64,000 bases of DNA. It comes from Pontibacterium sp964228735 (lineage in GTDB: Bacteria; Pseudomonadota; Gammaproteobacteria; Pseudomonadales; Balneatricaceae). Below, piece by piece: positions 28,480-37,207 of the stretch. Under the pieces are notes generated by a model. The model searched no databases. It was given only the letters and a program-made list of their open reading frames with translations, and was not told the origin of the DNA. The DNA lies in contig NZ_CAXRBQ010000106.1 in assembly GCF_964228735.1 (NCBI RefSeq), positions 8,953 to 72,952 of the forward strand. Reading direction: 5' to 3'. Positions within the stretch are counted from its first letter, which is position 1; each line of letters starts with the position of its first letter. Both the position numbers and the translations under genes were made by a program.

Positions 28480-29871
28480 ATGTCTGACTATTACACACAA
28501 AATCCGGCAGCCCGTTGGCTGGCGCTGGCCAGTATCTGTATTGCTACGTTTCTGGTCCCGCTGTCGATGTCAGCGATCAACATTGCCCTGCCTGCTATTG
28601 CCGATGAGCTGCAGGCCGATGCGGTGCTGCTCAGCTGGGTACCAACCTCCAACCTGCTGGGCAGCATGATGCTGATGCTGCCTGCCGCGCGTGTGGCAGA
28701 CATTATCGGGCGCAAGAAGGTGTACATCGTTGGTGTGCTGATGTTCTGCGTCACCTCGCTGATGGTGATCTGGATCGAAACCATCGAGTGGTTGCTGGTG
28801 TCCCGTTTTCTGCAGGGCCTGGCGAGTGCGATGGTGTTTGGCACCGGTATGGCGATTGTGACCTCGGTGTTTGCCAACGGTAAACGGGGTACCGCGCTGG
28901 GCCTGACCGCAACTTCGGTCTACCTCGGCCTGACCTGCGGTCCGATGATCGGTGGCTGGCTCACCGAGGTGTTGGGCTGGCGTTCGGTGTTCTGGGCGCC
29001 GGTACCCTTTGCGCTGATCTCGGTATTGCTGGTGGTCATGAACGTGAAAGGGGAATACAAAGCCGAAGGCAAACAGAAACTCGACTGGGTGGGCAGTGGT
29101 TTGTTTGCGCTTTGGATCAGTGCGTTTTTCTTTGGCCTCTCCGGTTTGCCCGATCCAAGCTACTTCATCTGCCTGCTGGCCGGTGTTGCGCTGTTCTTCC
29201 TGTTTCTGCGTCAGCAGGGGAGTGCGGAATATCCACTAGTTCGGTTAAAGGTGCTGGCCAACAACAAGGTGTTCAGCCGCTCGATGATCTCCAGCGTGTT
29301 TATGTACGGCGCGCACTATCCGGTGCTGTTTCTGATGAGCCTGTATCTGCAGTACCTGAAGGGGATGTCTCCGAGTGAATCGGGGCAGCTGATCCTGCTG
29401 CAGGCGCTGGTGATGGCCTGTCTGGCACCGTTTGCCGGGCGCCTGTCTGATCAGTTTGAACCACGCATTATCGCTACCACCGGTTGTCTGATATATGGCA
29501 GCGGTTTTGCCATGTTGCTGTGGATTGATGCCAGCAGTTCGCAGGCTTATATCGCCGCGGCATTGCTGGCGCTGGGGATGGGCTTTGGGCTGTTCTCCAC
29601 GCCCAACAACAACGCCGCGATGGGCTCGGTACCGCCGGATCGTCTCAGTATTGGTTCTGCGCTGATGAACCTGTCCCGTACCATGGGCAATATGTTCAGT
29701 ATGACGCTGGTGGTGTTGCTGGTGAACCTGGTGATGGGGGAGGCCGAGATTACACCGGAGCAGTACCCGGATCTGTTGCGGGTGATCAAGGTGGCCTTTG
29801 CGCTGGCGCTGGCCTATACCCTGGTGGCGGCCTACGCATCCTATTCCCGTGGTAACGTGCGCAGCGCGTAA
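28480..29871 (+). CDS. MFS drug/efflux transporter, DHA2-like
   Basis: The 463-residue inner-membrane protein has about fourteen hydrophobic segments, the number typical of the DHA2 (14-helix) drug:H+ antiporter family. The N-terminal segment reads STFLVPLSMSAINIALPAIADELQAD with a one-residue shift (ATFLVPLS). A motif A-like loop VADIIGRKKVYI and the motif C-like TCGPMIGGWL follow. Substrate unknown. It is transcribed towards the hydrogenase-sensor operon but 79 bases before it, so co-transcription is possible but unproven. Confidence 0.87.
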   Translation: MSDYYTQNPAARWLALASICIATFLVPLSMSAINIALPAIADELQADAVLLSWVPTSNLLGSMMLMLPAARVADIIGRKKVYIVGVLMFCVTSLMVIWIETIEWLLVSRFLQGLASAMVFGTGMAIVTSVFANGKRGTALGLTATSVYLGLTCGPMIGGWLTEVLGWRSVFWAPVPFALISVLLVVMNVKGEYKAEGKQKLDWVGSGLFALWISAFFFGLSGLPDPSYFICLLAGVALFFLFLRQQGSAEYPLVRLKVLANNKVFSRSMISSVFMYGAHYPVLFLMSLYLQYLKGMSPSESGQLILLQALVMACLAPFAGRLSDQFEPRIIATTGCLIYGSGFAMLLWIDASSSQAYIAAALLALGMGFGLFSTPNNNAAMGSVPPDRLSIGSALMNLSRTMGNMFSMTLVVLLVNLVMGEAEITPEQYPDLLRVIKVAFALALAYTLVAAYASYSRGNVRSA

Positions 29872-29950
29872 ATAGGCACAATATACGGCGGCTACCGGTT
29901 CGGGCTAATATAGAGGGCAGTATTAGCCTTGATCGAGTAGTGCTGCCTTC

Positions 29951-31291
29951 ATGTCCCGAAAGCAAGATCTGACATCCCCAACCCACATCGATACCGATGA
30001 TGCCTGGGTCAGCGTTATCCAGAAGATGGATGAAGCGTACGCTGAGCTGGTGCATTCACAGGTTGAAGTGGAGGAGAAAAACGCCGAACTGGAGGAAGCC
30101 CGAAGCTTTTTCCACAGCATTCAGAGTTCAATGAGTGATGTGCTGATCGTCTGTGATCAGAACGGTGTGATCGAAGGGGTGAACAAAGCGCTGGAAGCGC
30201 TGACCGGACGCGGTGAAGAGGAGCTGATCGGTACCCGCTTTACCGATCTGGTGGTGCAAAAATACCACGCCAAGATCAACACCTTTATGGGACAACTGCG
30301 TATCCAACCGGTGCGGGACTGTGAAGTCGAGCTCATCGGGCGTGAGGGCGAAGTTCCGCTCTCCATGAACTGCTCCCCACGCAATAACCACCGTGGCCGC
30401 CTGATTGGCATGGTGATGCTGGGGCGACCGTTGGGTGAATTGCAGAAAGCCTACAAGGAACTTAACGCTGCTCACGCCGAGCTGAAACTGGCGCAGGAAC
30501 GCCTGGTGCAGTCGGAAAAGATGGCTTCACTGGGTCGCCTGGTGGCGGGTGTGGCCCATGAGCTGAACAACCCGATCAGCTTTGTGTACGGCAACATGCA
30601 TGCCCTGCAGCGCTACACCGACCGTCTCTGCACCTACTTTGATGCAATCAACGAGGGCAACAGCCGCGAACAGCTGCGTGCGATGCGCGAGAAGCTGCGC
30701 CTTGATAAAGCGATCCGGGATCTGAACTCGCTGGTGGAAGGTACCATGGAGGGGGCTGATCGGGTCAAAGAGATCGTCAACGATCTGCGCCAGTTCTCCT
30801 CCACCCAGGAATCAGAGAAGGCGCAGTTTGATCTCTCCCACGTGATCAAGACCGCGCTGCACTGGATCATCAAAGAGAGCAAAACACCGATCGATCTGGT
30901 GGATAACGTACCCGATGATCTGACCGCCTTTGGCCACTCCGGCCAGATCCACCAGGTGGTGGTCAACCTGATCCAGAATGCCGTGGATGCGATGGAGGGC
31001 TGTGATCCCAAACACCTTGAGCTGAGCACCCAGCAGCACGATGGCAAGGTGATCTTTGAGGTGCGTGATAGCGGCAGCGGCATCCCAGACGACTTTCTCT
31101 CCCGCCTGTTTGACCCGTTCTTTACCACCAAACCGGTAGGGCAGGGCACGGGGCTGGGGCTCTCGATCAGCTACGGTATAGTGTCCGAGCACGGTGGCGA
31201 GCTGGAGATTCTGAATCATCCTGAAGGCGGTGCACTTGCACGCCTGACCCTGCTGGCCGAAGAAGACCTGACGGAGGCCAATCATGCCTAA
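29951..31291 (+). CDS. hupT: HupT/HoxJ-like sensor histidine kinase
   Basis: The 446-residue soluble kinase has a coiled N-terminus, a PAS domain at about residues 52-160, a second helical linker, and a histidine kinase core. Phospho-acceptor His203 lies in VAGVAHELNNPISFVYGN, the N box is VVNLIQNAVDAM, and the G boxes are DSGSGIPD and GTGLGLSISYGIV. No transmembrane helix is present. It overlaps the small-subunit gene of a regulatory hydrogenase by 8 bases. In Rhodobacter (HupT) and Ralstonia (HoxJ) such kinases receive the H2 signal from the sensor hydrogenase through the PAS region and phosphorylate an NtrC-type regulator (HupR/HoxA). That regulator is not in this window. Confidence 0.88.
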   Translation: MSRKQDLTSPTHIDTDDAWVSVIQKMDEAYAELVHSQVEVEEKNAELEEARSFFHSIQSSMSDVLIVCDQNGVIEGVNKALEALTGRGEEELIGTRFTDLVVQKYHAKINTFMGQLRIQPVRDCEVELIGREGEVPLSMNCSPRNNHRGRLIGMVMLGRPLGELQKAYKELNAAHAELKLAQERLVQSEKMASLGRLVAGVAHELNNPISFVYGNMHALQRYTDRLCTYFDAINEGNSREQLRAMREKLRLDKAIRDLNSLVEGTMEGADRVKEIVNDLRQFSSTQESEKAQFDLSHVIKTALHWIIKESKTPIDLVDNVPDDLTAFGHSGQIHQVVVNLIQNAVDAMEGCDPKHLELSTQQHDGKVIFEVRDSGSGIPDDFLSRLFDPFFTTKPVGQGTGLGLSISYGIVSEHGGELEILNHPEGGALARLTLLAEEDLTEANHA

Positions 31292-32279
31292 TCTGCTCTG
31301 GCTGCAGTCCGGTGGTTGTGGTGGCTGCACCATGTCACTGCTCAATGCCGAATCCCCTGATTTGATGACCCTGCTGGAAGCGGCCGGGATTGACCTGCTC
31401 TGGCATCCTTCATTGAGTGAACAAACCGGACGGGAAGTGGCGCAACTGCTGGAAGCGATTGTCAGTGGTGAACAACCGCTGGATCTGCTCTGCATTGAGG
31501 GCTCGATGATGATGGGGCCGCAGGGCACGGGGCGTTTTCATATGCTCGGTGGAACCGGCAAGCCGATGATCGAGTGGGTACGTGAACTCTCCGCAAAAGC
31601 GAAGTACACACTGGCAGTGGGTTCCTGTGCCGCCTACGGCGGTATTACCGCGGCAGGTAACAATCACACCGAAGCGACCGGATTGCAGTTTGATGGCGAA
31701 CTACCCGGCGGTCTTTTAGGCGATGACTATTTATCTGACAGCGGCTTTCGGGTGGTGAATATCGCCGGTTGTCCAACCCATCCCGATTGGGTGACTGAAA
31801 CACTGATCAGCATCGCCCTGGGTGAACACAGCGAAGAGAATCTGGATACATTGGGACGTCCGCGTATGTATGCGGACCAACTGGTGCACCACGGCTGCAA
31901 CCGCAACGAATACTACGAGTACAAAGCCAGCGCCACGGCACCGGGTGAGCGTGGCTGCATGATGGAGAACATGGGCTGCTTGGGTACCCAGGCCCATGCT
32001 GACTGCAATATTCGCGACTGGAACGGTCACGGCTCCTGTACCAGCGGTGGTTACGCCTGTATCAATTGCACGGCACCCGAGTTTGAAGAGCCCGGCCACA
32101 GCTTTGGCAAAACACCGAAGATTGCCGGAATCCCGGTGGGGCTGCCAACCGATATGCCCAAAGCCTGGTTTGTGGCATTGGCTTCGCTTTCAAAAGCCGC
32201 TACGCCTGATCGCCTGAAGGAGAATGCCACCTCCGAGCAATTGATCTATCCACCCACCATCCACAAACGCAAAGGTTAA
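31284..32279 (+). CDS. hupU: Regulatory [NiFe] hydrogenase small subunit (HupU/HoxB)
   Basis: The 331-residue protein is the electron-transfer subunit of an H2-sensing hydrogenase. It starts directly with PNLLWLQSGGCGGCTMSLL and has no twin-arginine signal, so the complex is cytoplasmic, as expected for sensor enzymes. Cys12, Cys15, Cys115 (GSCAAYGG) and Cys163 (GCPTHPDW) would hold the proximal cluster. Further cysteines around HHGCNRNEYYEY, GCMMENMGCLG and GYACINCTAPEF would hold the medial and distal clusters. Length matches HoxB (about 330). GGAGG precedes the start, and the gene overlaps hupT by 8 bases. Confidence 0.93.
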   Translation: MPNLLWLQSGGCGGCTMSLLNAESPDLMTLLEAAGIDLLWHPSLSEQTGREVAQLLEAIVSGEQPLDLLCIEGSMMMGPQGTGRFHMLGGTGKPMIEWVRELSAKAKYTLAVGSCAAYGGITAAGNNHTEATGLQFDGELPGGLLGDDYLSDSGFRVVNIAGCPTHPDWVTETLISIALGEHSEENLDTLGRPRMYADQLVHHGCNRNEYYEYKASATAPGERGCMMENMGCLGTQAHADCNIRDWNGHGSCTSGGYACINCTAPEFEEPGHSFGKTPKIAGIPVGLPTDMPKAWFVALASLSKAATPDRLKENATSEQLIYPPTIHKRKG

Positions 32280-32293
32280 GCAGGGGCAGCAGT

Positions 32294-33745
32294 ATGAGTC
32301 GTATTTTGGTTGGTCCCTTCAACCGTGTGGAAGGGGACCTGGAAGTCTCACTGGATATCGACGGTAACCAGGTGCGCAGTGCGCGGGTGAATTCACCCCT
32401 GTACCGTGGTTTCGAGCAGATCATGCTCGGTCACGATCCGATGGATGCGCTGGTTTATACACCACGTATCTGCGGAATCTGCTCGGTCAGCCAGTCCGTT
32501 GCCTGCGCCCAGGCGCTTGCCAACTTGATGCAGCTGGAGATGCCGGCGAACGGCCAGCACTGTACCAATCTGGTCCTCGCCAACGAGAATATGACCGACC
32601 TGCTCACCCACTTCTATCTGTTCTTTATGCCGGACTTTGCCCGCCCGGTGTATGCCGGTGAAGACTGGTTTGAAAAAGTGGAACAGCGCTTTAAAGCCAC
32701 CAAGGGTGATGCCAGCCGTGTCATGCTGCCTGCCCGTGCTGAGTTCCTGCACCTGATGGGGCTGCTGGCGGGTAAGTGGCCACACACTCTCAGTTTGCAG
32801 CCCGGTGGCACGACCAAGCCGGTTGAACCGCAGGAGCGCATCCGCCTACTGACTATCACCGCGGCCTTCCGGCGTTTTCTGGAAACGGAGCTGTTTGGTG
32901 ATGATCTGAATGTGATCGCCAGCCTGAAATCCGTGGCTGAGCTGGAACAATGGCGTCAGCAAAAGCCTTGGTACAGCAGTGACTTCCGCACCTTTCTGCA
33001 CCTGAACGAATCGCTGGAACTGCATAACCTGGGGCGAGCTACTGACCAGTTCCTCAGTTATGGGACCTATCCTCAGGGGGAGCAGAGAGTCTTTAAATCC
33101 GGCATCTACGTAGGAGGTGAACACTTACCCCTCAACAGTGCGGACATCTCTGAAGACGTATCCCATACCTGGATGGAAAACGGCGACCAGCCCCGTCATC
33201 CTTCCCAGGGAAAAACCATCCCGTCCCTGGAAAACGAAGAAGGCTACAGCTGGTGTAAGTCGCCTCGTCTGAATCACCAGGTAGTCGAAGTCGGTGCTTT
33301 GGCCCGTCAACTTATCAACGGCCACCCACTGGCACAGGATCTCGTTACGCAACAGGGCGGTAACGTTCACAGCCGTATCGTTGCACGCCTGCTGGAGCTG
33401 GCGATCATCATTCCTCAGATGCAGGAGTGGGTAAAAGCGATCGATCCAAAAGCACCGTTCTGCAATCACACAGAACTGCCTAACAGTGGCTCATCCTTCG
33501 GCATGATTGAAGCAGCGCGGGGTTCGCTTGGTCACTGGCTGGAAGTAAAGAAAGGCAAGATCCACAACTACCAGATCATCGCCCCAACCACCTGGAATTT
33601 TTCACCAAGGGATCAGCAAGCAGTGCCGGGAGCTTTGGAACAAGCGTTGGAAGGTACACCGGTTAGGGAAGGGGAGAGTGAACCGGTTGCGGTTCAGCAC
33701 GTGGTGCGGTCATTTGATCCGTGCATGGCCTGTACAGTTCACTGA
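32294..33745 (+). CDS. hupV: Regulatory [NiFe] hydrogenase large subunit (HupV/HoxC)
   Basis: The 483-residue protein carries the Ni-Fe active site. The first motif is RICGICSVSQS with Cys60 and Cys63 as ligands; Gln67 stands where energy-conserving enzymes have His, a known mark of H2 sensors. The second motif DPCMACTVH (Cys477, Cys480) ends exactly at the C-terminus. There is therefore no C-terminal peptide for a maturation protease to remove, again as in HoxC/HupV. It begins 14 bases after hupU behind AGGGGC. With HupU it would bind H2 and control the HupT kinase. Confidence 0.94.
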   Translation: MSRILVGPFNRVEGDLEVSLDIDGNQVRSARVNSPLYRGFEQIMLGHDPMDALVYTPRICGICSVSQSVACAQALANLMQLEMPANGQHCTNLVLANENMTDLLTHFYLFFMPDFARPVYAGEDWFEKVEQRFKATKGDASRVMLPARAEFLHLMGLLAGKWPHTLSLQPGGTTKPVEPQERIRLLTITAAFRRFLETELFGDDLNVIASLKSVAELEQWRQQKPWYSSDFRTFLHLNESLELHNLGRATDQFLSYGTYPQGEQRVFKSGIYVGGEHLPLNSADISEDVSHTWMENGDQPRHPSQGKTIPSLENEEGYSWCKSPRLNHQVVEVGALARQLINGHPLAQDLVTQQGGNVHSRIVARLLELAIIIPQMQEWVKAIDPKAPFCNHTELPNSGSSFGMIEAARGSLGHWLEVKKGKIHNYQIIAPTTWNFSPRDQQAVPGALEQALEGTPVREGESEPVAVQHVVRSFDPCMACTVH

Positions 33746-33803
33746 TCGAAAGCTGACAGTTGGAAACGTGCCGTCGATCAGAAAGTAAAGGGTAGGAGTG
33801 GGA

Positions 33804-34058
33804 TTAGATCCCACAGCCTCCACCTGAACAACCGCCACCTGTCATGCATGGTGGGAGGTTCTGGCTCTTCAGGGGATTGCTTTTCACCACGCCACCGGTT
33901 GTCAGCAGTTTAGTGATTGGGGAATCCGGTGGTGTATCACCAGGCTCCATCCCGGTTACGTCGCACAGGTCCTGCCAATTGGACAGCTTAAGCGCCATCG
34001 GATGGCGAGCTTCGTAGATGTTACCTGTCAGTTCGCAACGGTAATCGTAAGTTGGCAT
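33804..34058 (-). CDS. Small FmdB-like zinc-ribbon protein, variant
   Basis: The 84-residue protein begins MPTYDYRCELTG, like FmdB-type zinc-ribbon proteins, and ends in a Cys/Gly tail PPCMTGGGCSGGGCGI. Unlike classical members it has CELTG and CDVTG where CxxCG knuckles would be, so each knuckle keeps one Cys only; metal binding in the usual way is doubtful unless the tail cysteines help. A TGGAGAA ribosome binding site precedes the start. It faces the hydrogenase large-subunit gene end to end, 58 bases apart. A link with hydrogenase maturation or metal handling would be speculation. Confidence 0.7.
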   Translation of the reverse strand: MPTYDYRCELTGNIYEARHPMALKLSNWQDLCDVTGMEPGDTPPDSPITKLLTTGGVVKSNPLKSQNLPPCMTGGGCSGGGCGI

Positions 34059-34147
34059 TTGTTTCTCCAGATGTCTTTCGTCCCTGATTGTGGGGCTACC
34101 ACGCGTAGCGGCTGATTATACACGGGAATCTGCTTTGTAGCAGATTT

Positions 34148-34351
34148 CTATGAATGATTCTGATTCTTATTAATCCAGCCGTTACTTGCCATAATCTTTT
34201 CGTAGGTGATTCCGCTTGGGTTAGCGCTGTATGCCTCCTTTCGCAAACGGGCTGTGTGGCCGTATGTAGAGGGTGTTACATTTTGTTTGAATTTCAACTT
34301 TGGCTTAGGCTGATTAAGCAGAGGTTTTAGCGTATTATCAACGCCTTGCAT
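34148..34351 (-). CDS. Possible 67-residue hypothetical protein
   Basis: This short frame lies wholly in the gap between the zinc-ribbon gene and the TonB receptor. It has an AAGG sequence 5-6 bases before its ATG. The product is basic and rich in Lys, Asn and Pro, with no signal peptide, membrane segment or recognised motif. It could be a chance frame in AT-rich DNA. Confidence 0.2.
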   Translation of the reverse strand: MQGVDNTLKPLLNQPKPKLKFKQNVTPSTYGHTARLRKEAYSANPSGITYEKIMASNGWINKNQNHS

Positions 34352-34511
34352 TGTGCCTTGTAATCAGCAACTTAGACCTGCTGTTTGTTGTAGTTTTTGG
34401 TGCGCGAAGCCGTTTAAACGTACTTGTATTCTTGTTTGAACTTTCAATACTAAACGGAGTGGAAGTCTGTACGTAAATAGCGTTTAACCCGTGTTGGCTG
34501 TTAAAGATGTT
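34352..34511. other. Upstream region of the TonB receptor gene
   Basis: With the preceding stretch from 34059 this makes a gap of about 450 bases that holds nothing certain apart from the weak 67-residue frame. A TTGTAT (about 34423) and AATACT pair with 16-base spacing could be a promoter for the receptor. I found no riboswitch blocks like those at 129-317. Confidence 0.35.
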
Positions 34512-36629
34512 ATGAATTTTCCCTTTTTGATACTCGCTTCAATACTGATTCTCGCCTCACGGAGTGTCGTGGCAGAGGTGTCTCCTGTGGATGAGGTGGA
34601 TTATTCATTGGAAGAGGCTTATTTCTCCACCATCGCATCTGGCCATCTGGAAGCTGTGCGCAAAGCGCCTGGTGTTATCAGTGTTATCTCTTCCTCTGAT
34701 ATGGAAGCGATGGGTGCGACCCATCTGGATGAGGTATTGGAAGCAGTATCCGGTTTGCACGTGGTGCGCTCTGATCTCAACCGTCTGGAACCGGTTTACA
34801 GTATTCGGGGCATCCACAGTGGTTTTTCTGCACAGGTCCTGGTTTTGTTTAACGGTATGGAACTGAAGAACCCATTTAATGGCGGCCTTCCTTCCGCCTT
34901 TCGGTTGCCCCTGAATGCCATTGAACGTATCGAAGTGATCAAAGGTGCAAGCTCTGCGTTGTATGGTGCAGATGCTTACTCGGGTGTGATCAACATTGTG
35001 CCTAAAAGGGTAAGGGATTATGCACCTGCGATTGCTCAGATGCGTTTAGGCAGTTTTGATAGCCGGGATTTCACTGTGCAGTATCAACATCAGGATGCGC
35101 TGGGGGCAGGCTACTTTTTCTCACTGGAGCACCAGGAGAGTGGAGGCGATCCTTCTCGTACACTTTCACAGGATCTGCAAACCCTGAATGATCTGGCGTA
35201 TGGAACCAGTGCCTCATTGGCGCCGGGTGAGCTGAATACGAACTATTCAGTGACCAACATGATGCTGAATGTGGAAAATGATACCTGGAGCTGGAACAAC
35301 TGGTACTGGAGTAATCTGGATGCAGGCACCGGGCAGGGGGTTGCCCGTGCATTGGATAAAGACGGATTTGTAGACTCCACGTCGTTTATCTCCCATCTGC
35401 AGTATCGCAGTATTGTCGATCATGGTTTGTCGGTAGAGAGCAATCTGAAATATCACTTTTCTGATGCCGACAGTCTGTTCAAACTGTTTCCTGACAACAG
35501 CCGTCTGCCTATCGGCAGTGATGGTAATCCCTTCACGGCTCCGGGTAATTTGGTGACATTCACCAATGGTGTAATAGGATCGCCAGCCTATAAAGCACAT
35601 AAGGGCTACTTTGATACCAGTTTTCAGTTTATTGGATTGGAGAACCATATAGTTCGGGTTCAGTTGGGCGGACAATATGTTGCTCTGCGCACCGGTGAAC
35701 GCAAAAACTACGGGCCAGGTGTTTTGGACGGCAGTGAGACTGTGGTGGATGGATCTTTGACCGACGTAAGCGATCAGTCCGAGGTATTTCTGGCAGATCA
35801 GGAGCGTCACAATGTATTTGTTGCATTGCAGGATCAGTGGGATATTCAGGATTACTGGACGCTGACATTGGGCGGTCGGTTGGATCAATACTCTGACTTT
35901 GGTCGGGTCTTTAATCCAAGAATGGGATTGGTATGGGAGCCTGGTCACAACTTTACGGGCAAGCTGTTATACGGTGAGGCTTTCCGGGCGCCTTCATTTA
36001 GTGAGCTTTATCTAAAGAACAATCCGAGTGGTCTGGGTTCTGAAACCCTGAAGCCAGAACGTATAAAAACCTACGAGCTGGTCGCAGATTACCAGGCTGC
36101 GCCGTCGCTTAGGCTGATTAACACGCTTTACTTCTACAAAGCAGAAGACCTGATTGCCAACCGGTTGGTCGGCAGTGTTTTTCAGTTCCAGAATGCGGTG
36201 CAACAGGAAGGCTACGGTTTCGAAGTTGAGAGTCACTGGCGTGCCAACGATGCGCTGAACCTGAAAGCGCAGTACAGCTACCAACATAGTGAGAACAGCG
36301 ATACGGGTGAGGCGGTGGCGGACGTGCCCAACCACACAGCCTATTTGGCGGTGGATTACCGCTTATCGGATCAGTGGCGGTTGCACCTGAACAACCACTG
36401 GATCGGCTCCAGCTTCAGGGCGTCAGGTGACAGCCGTGACAAACTGAGCGGTTATTCCTGGACCACGCTTAAGCTCACCAAAGCGTTTGAGCCTGAAGGT
36501 TTGAGTGTTGCCTTGATCGTTAAAAACCTGCTGGATGAAAACGCCCGCGCACCTGCCTCCTCCATTATTCCGAATGACTACCCACTGGAAGGGCGCAGTA
36601 TTTGGGGTGAGCTGACCTATCATTTCTGA
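34512..36629 (+). CDS. TonB-dependent outer-membrane receptor
   Basis: The 705-residue protein has a signal peptide ending at VVA (about residues 20-22). The plug domain contains KAPGVISVISSSDMEAMGATHLDEVLEAVSGLHV split across residues 45-80, and RIEVIKGASSALYGADAYSGVINIV, the hallmark plug sequence. A long beta-barrel ends in an aromatic residue (LTYHF), as outer-membrane barrels do. Such receptors import iron chelates, corrinoids, nickel chelates or other scarce ligands using TonB energy. I chose ATG 34512; a GTG 7 codons upstream is also open. No transport partner genes are adjacent, so the ligand cannot be assigned. Confidence 0.9.
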   Translation: MNFPFLILASILILASRSVVAEVSPVDEVDYSLEEAYFSTIASGHLEAVRKAPGVISVISSSDMEAMGATHLDEVLEAVSGLHVVRSDLNRLEPVYSIRGIHSGFSAQVLVLFNGMELKNPFNGGLPSAFRLPLNAIERIEVIKGASSALYGADAYSGVINIVPKRVRDYAPAIAQMRLGSFDSRDFTVQYQHQDALGAGYFFSLEHQESGGDPSRTLSQDLQTLNDLAYGTSASLAPGELNTNYSVTNMMLNVENDTWSWNNWYWSNLDAGTGQGVARALDKDGFVDSTSFISHLQYRSIVDHGLSVESNLKYHFSDADSLFKLFPDNSRLPIGSDGNPFTAPGNLVTFTNGVIGSPAYKAHKGYFDTSFQFIGLENHIVRVQLGGQYVALRTGERKNYGPGVLDGSETVVDGSLTDVSDQSEVFLADQERHNVFVALQDQWDIQDYWTLTLGGRLDQYSDFGRVFNPRMGLVWEPGHNFTGKLLYGEAFRAPSFSELYLKNNPSGLGSETLKPERIKTYELVADYQAAPSLRLINTLYFYKAEDLIANRLVGSVFQFQNAVQQEGYGFEVESHWRANDALNLKAQYSYQHSENSDTGEAVADVPNHTAYLAVDYRLSDQWRLHLNNHWIGSSFRASGDSRDKLSGYSWTTLKLTKAFEPEGLSVALIVKNLLDENARAPASSIIPNDYPLEGRSIWGELTYHF

Positions 36630-36637
36630 TTCGTATT

Positions 36638-36669
36638 CCACAGGGGCTGAGTGTTTTGCCCCTGTGTGG
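36638..36669. terminator. Inverted repeat after the TonB receptor gene (possible terminator)
   Basis: ACAGGGGC and GCCCCTGT form an 8-base stem around TGAGTGTTTT, 10 bases after the stop codon. No T tract follows on either side, so it is either a weak terminator or an RNA 3'-end stabilising hairpin. Confidence 0.45.
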
Positions 36670-36686
36670 TCTATCTGGCGACTCTA

Positions 36687-36998
36687 TCAGCCATTCAGTT
36701 CAGAAATCTCGATGGCAGTGGCTTCAGCCAATAGCTGCTCGACCGTTTGTCCTTCTTGTGTGCGTTCCAGACAGGCAAAGCGGTTCTCGCCCTGGTTGGT
36801 GCGGTATTCCACATAGATAAACCAAACATCCTGCGGGTTTTGTTGCCTGTCTTTGCGTTTGCCGTCGGCTAGCCAGATCTTGAGTGGGCGCAGGCTTGCC
36901 TTATGGCTGCGGGTAAAGGTGCGTTGCCAGTGGTTATCGGTCACCGGTTCCAGGTTCAGTTCGGAATCGTGTGCAGAAAGAGTGTGTGCTTCAAACAT
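36687..36998 (-). CDS. Hypothetical protein, 103 residues
   Basis: I do not recognise this soluble 103-residue protein. It is rich in charged residues, has two Trp in the middle (KIWLADGK, VWFIYVEYR) with an alternating strand-like pattern, and ends in an acidic helix (EQLLAEATAIEISELNG). A GGGAGC ribosome binding site 8 bases before the ATG supports it as a real gene. It lies alone between the receptor and the AraC regulator genes, transcribed towards the receptor. Confidence 0.65.
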   Translation of the reverse strand: MFEAHTLSAHDSELNLEPVTDNHWQRTFTRSHKASLRPLKIWLADGKRKDRQQNPQDVWFIYVEYRTNQGENRFACLERTQEGQTVEQLLAEATAIEISELNG

Positions 36999-37207
36999 GA
37001 TGGGCTCCCATAGTGTTTATGAGAGCTGACGTGTGGGGCGTACCTGATTGGTTGTCGGTCGACCACATCGCTGTTTCACAGCAAACCACCTTGCCCAGGT
37101 TTGGCAGGTTGGCGAGGACGTCAGCCCTTCTCTTGATGTATAAGATGAAGACGTTACTCTACTTCGAGTGTGGTTGAATGGCAAGCGTGCAGAGGAAAGT
37201 CAGGGCG

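Noticed and set aside
34150..34180. Possible Fur box (AATAAGAATCAGAATCATT on the minus strand)
   Set aside because: Only about 12-13 of 19 positions fit the consensus, and it is over 300 bases from the TonB receptor start, so it is not convincing.
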